This document shows, in pieces, positions 60,963 to 64,000 of a stretch of DNA of 64,000 bases (its first letter is position 1; each line of letters begins with the position of its first letter). The notes below the pieces were generated by a model, which had not been told where the DNA came from, searched no databases, and saw only the letters and a program-made list of their open reading frames with translations. Location of the stretch: the NCBI RefSeq assembly GCF_004364245.1, contig NZ_SOAV01000013.1, positions 211,139 through 275,138 of the forward strand. The letters run 5' to 3'. This DNA is from Streptomyces sp. BK208. GTDB taxonomy: Bacteria; Actinomycetota; Actinomycetes; Streptomycetales; Streptomycetaceae. Position numbers and translations under genes: made by a program.

Positions 60963-62321
60963 TCATAGACCGACAGGGGTCTGCGGCCGACCTCGACGCG
61001 GACGGCCGCGGCCCGGTTCAAGCGAGCCGGCCGTCTCCTCGCCGAGCGGGTGCTGATGACGAGGCCGCGGAGGAACGTCACCGGTGGTGGTCCGTCGGTT
61101 CCGGCCGTCGGGAAGACCGTCCCAGTGCTTCTCGTCGACGACGCAGGCCCCGCGGCCGACAGCCCTGCTGTGCGTTGCCAGCAGGGTGTCGCCGTTGGCG
61201 TCGGGGACAGTGGAGTGCAGAGTGATCTGGGACTTCGTGGCCCTGACTTCCACCAGCTGACGTGGACGGACCTTGCGGGCCGGCACCGAGTAGAGGTTCG
61301 CGTCGAAGGCGACCAGGCAGTCCTTGCCGACGTAGCGAAGGTGCCGCTGGGTGACCACGTAGGGTGTCGCCGGCAGGGGCCTGAGGGCCATGTGGTCGCG
61401 GATCGCGCGGTGCCCGATCACTTCGCCATGGGTGCCGTGGGACTTCGCCCGGCGCAACGGCCCCCAGGCGTTGAAAGCGGAGTCCAGCTCTTCGATGGAG
61501 GAGAAGGACCGTCCGGCCAGGACGTGGTCGCGGACGATCAGGACCTGCCGCTCGACGCGGCCCTTTCCGGTGGGGCGGTAGGCGGCCAGGACGTCGATGT
61601 CGAAGTCGTAGTGTCCGGCGAATCCGACCGCTTCCGGGTGCAGCGGAACGGCCTCGCCCGGTGCGACGTGGCGTCGGACAACGGTCTTGGTGCGGTCGTA
61701 GACGATCGACATCGGCACCCCGCCGAAGTGGGCGAACGCCTGTCGGTGGCAGTCGAAGAAGGTGGCCAGGTCCTGGCTGGTGGTGAAACAGCAGAACGGA
61801 TCTCGCGAGTAGGACAAGGTCATGTGGAACGAGTAGACCTTCGGGATGCCGACGTGGGCGAGGATCTGCCCTTCGTCGGCCCAGTCGACCTGGGCCTGCG
61901 CTCCGGGCACGACCTCGAATCTGCGGTGCAGCCCGGCCAGCTCGCCCGGGCTGATGCCCAGTGTCTCCGCGATCCGCGGCCGGGCCTCCTGCATGTAGAG
62001 CTTCACCCGCTGGTAGTTGCCGGTGAAGCCGTACTCGGCCACCAGCCGCTCGTGAACCACGGCACCTTTGATCAGAATCTCCGACCGCAGCATCGCATCG
62101 ATCAGCGGCGCGACCTCATCCACCATCCATCGACGGGCGCGGCCGCGGCGAGCCCCAGCCCGCTGGGGTGGTGCGGCCGGGGCCCTGGAGGACAAGTACT
62201 TACGGACTGTACGGCGATTGAGCCCAGTTTCTCTTGCGATCTCCGACAGGCTCATGGCCCCGGACTCAAGCAGCCCGCGAAAGCGTCGAAGCTCCATCCA
62301 CCGTTGCGGATCCAACACCAC
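60963..62321 (-). CDS. istA: IstA-type transposase of IS21, C-terminal frameshift
   Basis: A 452-residue transposase with N-terminal HTH (SGAMSLSEIARETGLNRRTVRKYLSSR) and an rve-type DDE core: AQVDWADEGQI (first Asp), PMSIVYDRTKTVV (second Asp) and KGRVERQVLIVRDHVL (Glu). The last 50 residues are out of the ancestral frame. The alternative frame gives TAGTDGPPPVTFLRGLVISTRSARRRPARLNRAAAVRVEVGRRPLSVYDEL and ends at 60905, overlapping istB as in normal IS21. The shift near 61105 replaces the C terminus but keeps the catalytic domain. It may be partly active, or the shift may be a sequencing error. Confidence 0.88.
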   Translation of the reverse strand: MVLDPQRWMELRRFRGLLESGAMSLSEIARETGLNRRTVRKYLSSRAPAAPPQRAGARRGRARRWMVDEVAPLIDAMLRSEILIKGAVVHERLVAEYGFTGNYQRVKLYMQEARPRIAETLGISPGELAGLHRRFEVVPGAQAQVDWADEGQILAHVGIPKVYSFHMTLSYSRDPFCCFTTSQDLATFFDCHRQAFAHFGGVPMSIVYDRTKTVVRRHVAPGEAVPLHPEAVGFAGHYDFDIDVLAAYRPTGKGRVERQVLIVRDHVLAGRSFSSIEELDSAFNAWGPLRRAKSHGTHGEVIGHRAIRDHMALRPLPATPYVVTQRHLRYVGKDCLVAFDANLYSVPARKVRPRQLVEVRATKSQITLHSTVPDANGDTLLATHSRAVGRGACVVDEKHWDGLPDGRNRRTTTGDVPPRPRHQHPLGEETAGSLEPGRGRPRRGRPQTPVGL

Positions 62322-62512
62322 GGTCAGCCGCCCTCCACCACCCTGATCAGGCCAGCGGCAGACTGCCCACGAACGATCCTCAGTACGTCAGCAACTGGGC
62401 ACGTTCATCCGTACGTGACTGGGCATGTTCACGTGTACGCCGACACAGGTGGAGGTGTGGTTGCTGTGGGGCCGTTGTTGGGATGGTGGTGGGTCGTCTG
62501 GTGCGGTCGTCG

Positions 62513-63142
62513 TTACGTCTGGTCGGTGGTTTCTCGCTGTGGGCCGTAGTAGAGCCGGAGAAATTCTTCCATGGCGGCGTTGACGCCGGCGCGGTCGCCG
62601 GTGGCGAGGAGGTCCAGCAGCAGGCCGCGGACGGTGGCGAGTCCGAGTCTGGCCCGGTTGCGGGCCCGGGCAGGGCCTGCTCCCGCCCTGGCCTCGGCGG
62701 CTGCGAGCGGCTCCAGCCAGTCTGTCACCAGCCCTTCGAGGATCGCAGCGGTCTCGGGGTGGCCGCGCAGTGCGTGCCCGCAGATTTCGAAGAAGAGCCG
62801 CTGCTGGCCGGCCAGTTGTGGGTCGGTGAGCTGCTGCCACAGCAGGCGCGCGACGTCGGCGGGTGAGGGGCCGGGTTCCAGGCGGAGCCGGGAGAGTACG
62901 TCGCGCTGGCGTCGCTCCGACGTGCGGACGATCTCGATGAGCAGCTGTTCCTTGGAGCCGAAGTAGTGGATGAGCATGCGGTGGCTGACGCCGATGGCGG
63001 CGCCCAGCCTGCGCAGGCTCAGGTCTGCGATGCCGTGTGTCGCGATGTGGTCGACTGCCGCGTCCACCAGTTGTGTGCGCCGGGTTCCGGGCGGGCCTTG
63101 CGCGGCCTGGTCCTGGGGGTGTGAGTCGTCCTTGGCCACCAC
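62513..63142 (-). CDS. TetR-family regulator, divergent from an SRPBCC gene
   Basis: A 209-residue regulator. HTH: RRTQLVDAAVDHIATHGIADLSLRRLGAAIGVSHRMLIHYFGSKEQLLIEIVR. The C-terminal domain is a typical all-helical ligand pocket (LFFEICGHALRGHPETAAILEGLVTDWLEPLAAAEARAG). GTG 63142 (or the adjacent GTG 63139) is the start. Two identical-architecture operators (63151-63189) lie between it and the SRPBCC gene, which it presumably represses together with itself. Confidence 0.92.
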   Translation of the reverse strand: MVAKDDSHPQDQAAQGPPGTRRTQLVDAAVDHIATHGIADLSLRRLGAAIGVSHRMLIHYFGSKEQLLIEIVRTSERRQRDVLSRLRLEPGPSPADVARLLWQQLTDPQLAGQQRLFFEICGHALRGHPETAAILEGLVTDWLEPLAAAEARAGAGPARARNRARLGLATVRGLLLDLLATGDRAGVNAAMEEFLRLYYGPQRETTDQT

Positions 63143-63150
63143 GTCATGAC

Positions 63151-63189
63151 TGTACCAATCGGTACAGGGCGCATGTACCGTGTGGTACA
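63151..63189. promoter_or_regulatory. Two TetR operators between tetR and the SRPBCC gene
   Basis: TGTACCAATCGGTACA (63151-63166) and TGTACCGTGTGGTACA (63174-63189) share TGTACC-N4-GGTACA. The centres are 23 bases apart, about two helical turns. The second overlaps the first base of the SRPBCC ATG. Binding by the divergent TetR protein is inferred. Confidence 0.85.
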
Positions 63190-63653
63190 TGAAGTCTGTC
63201 ACTGTGTCGATCGACGTACCTCAGACTCCCGAGCAGGTCTACGGCTTCCTCGACGTCATGGCGAACCACGAGCGGTTCACCGACCACTACCTGACCAACT
63301 GGCGCTACACCGGCCCCGCCAGAGGCATCGGATCGTGCGCCACCGTCACCGCCGCACTGGGCGGCACGAAGAGCGACGTCACCATCGATGTCGTCGAGGC
63401 CGAGGCTTCTCGGCGCATCGTCGAACGCAACGTCAGCGCGGCCGGCCGGCGTCAGGGCCGCGGCATCTACACCATCGAGCCGCTCCCCGCAGGCGGGGCC
63501 CGCGTCTCGTTCACGTACACGTGGGTACGCGCGCCACTCGCCGACCGGCTGCTGGCCCCCGTCGTACGGGCCACGATGCGGCACGCCAACCGCATGGTCA
63601 TGCGACGCCTGGCCACCGAATTGGCCTGCCACGTGTCCACCGCCGAATCCTGA
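63189..63653 (+). CDS. SRPBCC family protein
   Basis: A 154-residue SRPBCC-fold protein: SVTVSIDVPQTPEQVYGFLDVMANHERFTDHYLTNWRYTGPARGIGSCATVTAALG, then DVTIDVVEAEASRRIVERNV and RVSFTYTWVRAPLADRLLAPVVRATMRHANRMVMRRLATELA. Such proteins bind hydrophobic ligands or act as cyclases. The ATG at 63189 lies in the operator with no ribosome site, so translation is probably leaderless; a GTG three codons earlier is an alternative. Its regulator is the adjacent TetR protein. 63654-64000 holds no supported gene. Confidence 0.85.
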   Translation: MKSVTVSIDVPQTPEQVYGFLDVMANHERFTDHYLTNWRYTGPARGIGSCATVTAALGGTKSDVTIDVVEAEASRRIVERNVSAAGRRQGRGIYTIEPLPAGGARVSFTYTWVRAPLADRLLAPVVRATMRHANRMVMRRLATELACHVSTAES

Positions 63654-63829
63654 CGGCGGCCGGTGGCGCCCCTTGCCCCGGCGCAGGCCCGACGCCCACC
63701 GGGGCCCTGCCCTCGGCCACGGACTGCTCTGAGCGGCGCTATGTCTCGACCACTTGCACATGACTGGTCTTGGCGCAGGCCGCACACATACCGGCCTCCC
63801 CACTCCGCGGAGATATGGGTGTTGGTTCG

Positions 63830-64000
63830 TGGTGGGCTTCTGGGGGCCGGATTGGCTGTACTGCTCAGTGGGGTGGTGTCGGGGGTGGGTGGTGGGGGTT
63901 CAGGCTGGTGGGGGTTCAGGCGGGTGTGGGTGTGGGTGTGGGGTTGGGGTTGGGGGTTTGGGTGGCTATGAGTTGGCGGTATGGGGTGCAGCGTTGGAGG
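63830..64000. repeat. G/T-rich low-complexity stretch at the window edge
   Basis: The plus strand here is strikingly rich in G and T and poor in C and A, with runs such as GGGTGTGGGTGTGGG. It contains no gene that I can support. A similar G/T bias occurs at 62446-62530. The minus strand of this part would be Pro/Thr-rich if translated. Confidence 0.5.

Larger units (their letters stand above)
59362..62445 (-). mobile_element. Complete IS21-family element with a SUKH passenger gene
   Basis: A 3084-base element flanked by the 5-base direct repeat CAGGT (59357-59361 and 62446-62450). Its ends are long imperfect inverted repeats starting TGTC[CG]GCGTAC, and both contain GTACGGATGAACGTGC inside, plus repeated TGC[CT]CAG units, like the multiple terminal repeats of IS21. 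It contains istA, istB and, on the other strand near the left end, an SMI1/KNR4-type gene. A typical IS21 is about 2.0-2.5 kb and has no third gene. Confidence 0.8.

Overview
The window reads as chromosome from a high-GC actinobacterium, almost certainly Streptomyces or a close relative. Coding GC is very high with strong third-position GC bias. GTG and TTG starts are common, and the gene families are typical of Streptomyces (MmyB-type XRE regulators, DUF6207, IS701 and IS21 elements, SPFH and SUKH proteins). No rRNA, tRNA or core housekeeping operon was seen. The mix of regulator/oxidoreductase pairs, orphan hypothetical proteins, insertion sequences and many frameshifted genes suggests a plastic region such as a chromosome arm; that placement is an inference.

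Region by region. 1-9.2 kb: an alcohol dehydrogenase cut by the window edge, a truncated aldo/keto reductase next to an MmyB-type regulator, a DUF1963 protein, an MFS exporter coupled to an ArsR-like repressor with a large palindromic operator, an F420-reductase-like protein divergent from an HxlR regulator, an IS5 relic, a FadR-type regulator and a sterol-desaturase-like membrane enzyme. 9.5-15 kb: a heme catalase, a YdeP-type molybdopterin oxidoreductase and an SRPBCC protein. 15-21.3 kb: facing GNAT and Mrr fragments, then a Tat-exported amidase, a lipoprotein GH10 glycosidase and a sulfite-oxidase-like enzyme. 21.8-28.8 kb: two badly decayed alpha/beta hydrolases flank an SPFH plus NAD-kinase-like pair, followed by an S41 peptidase. 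28.9-33.4 kb: a flavin monooxygenase and its TetR regulator share a multi-palindrome operator, then a DHFR-like protein and a YdcF-like membrane protein. 33.6-46.4 kb: a relic-rich zone holding IS5, IS21-derived and ISL3 remnants, a decayed methyltransferase, regulator, acetyltransferase-like and ligase pieces, together with intact HEAT-repeat, SDR, histidine phosphatase, secreted Cys-rich and ADP-ribosylglycohydrolase genes. 46.5-50.1 kb: a LysR / DHA2-MFS / metallo-beta-lactamase cluster.

51.6-62.4 kb is the densest mobile zone. It contains two related DDE elements (51627-53231 and 56241-57590) whose inverted repeats enclose the transposase plus a different unrelated gene each. An IS701 copy with a TTAG target duplication is inserted exactly at the edge of the first. 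A two-frame IS5 transposase lies between them, and a complete IS21 element with a CAGGT target duplication carries an inward SMI1/KNR4 (SUKH) gene beside istA/istB. The window closes with a TetR gene and an SRPBCC gene that diverge from two identical-architecture operators.

The strongest leads are the insertion sequences that carry orphan, possibly immunity-type, passenger genes. Others are the MITE-like 208-bp IS21 deletion derivative at 37590-37797, the SPFH/NAD-kinase-like pair, and a set of sharply defined palindromic operators at 5575, 30120, 41637, 43040 and 63151. All calls rest on reading the sequence and on family knowledge; no database search was run.
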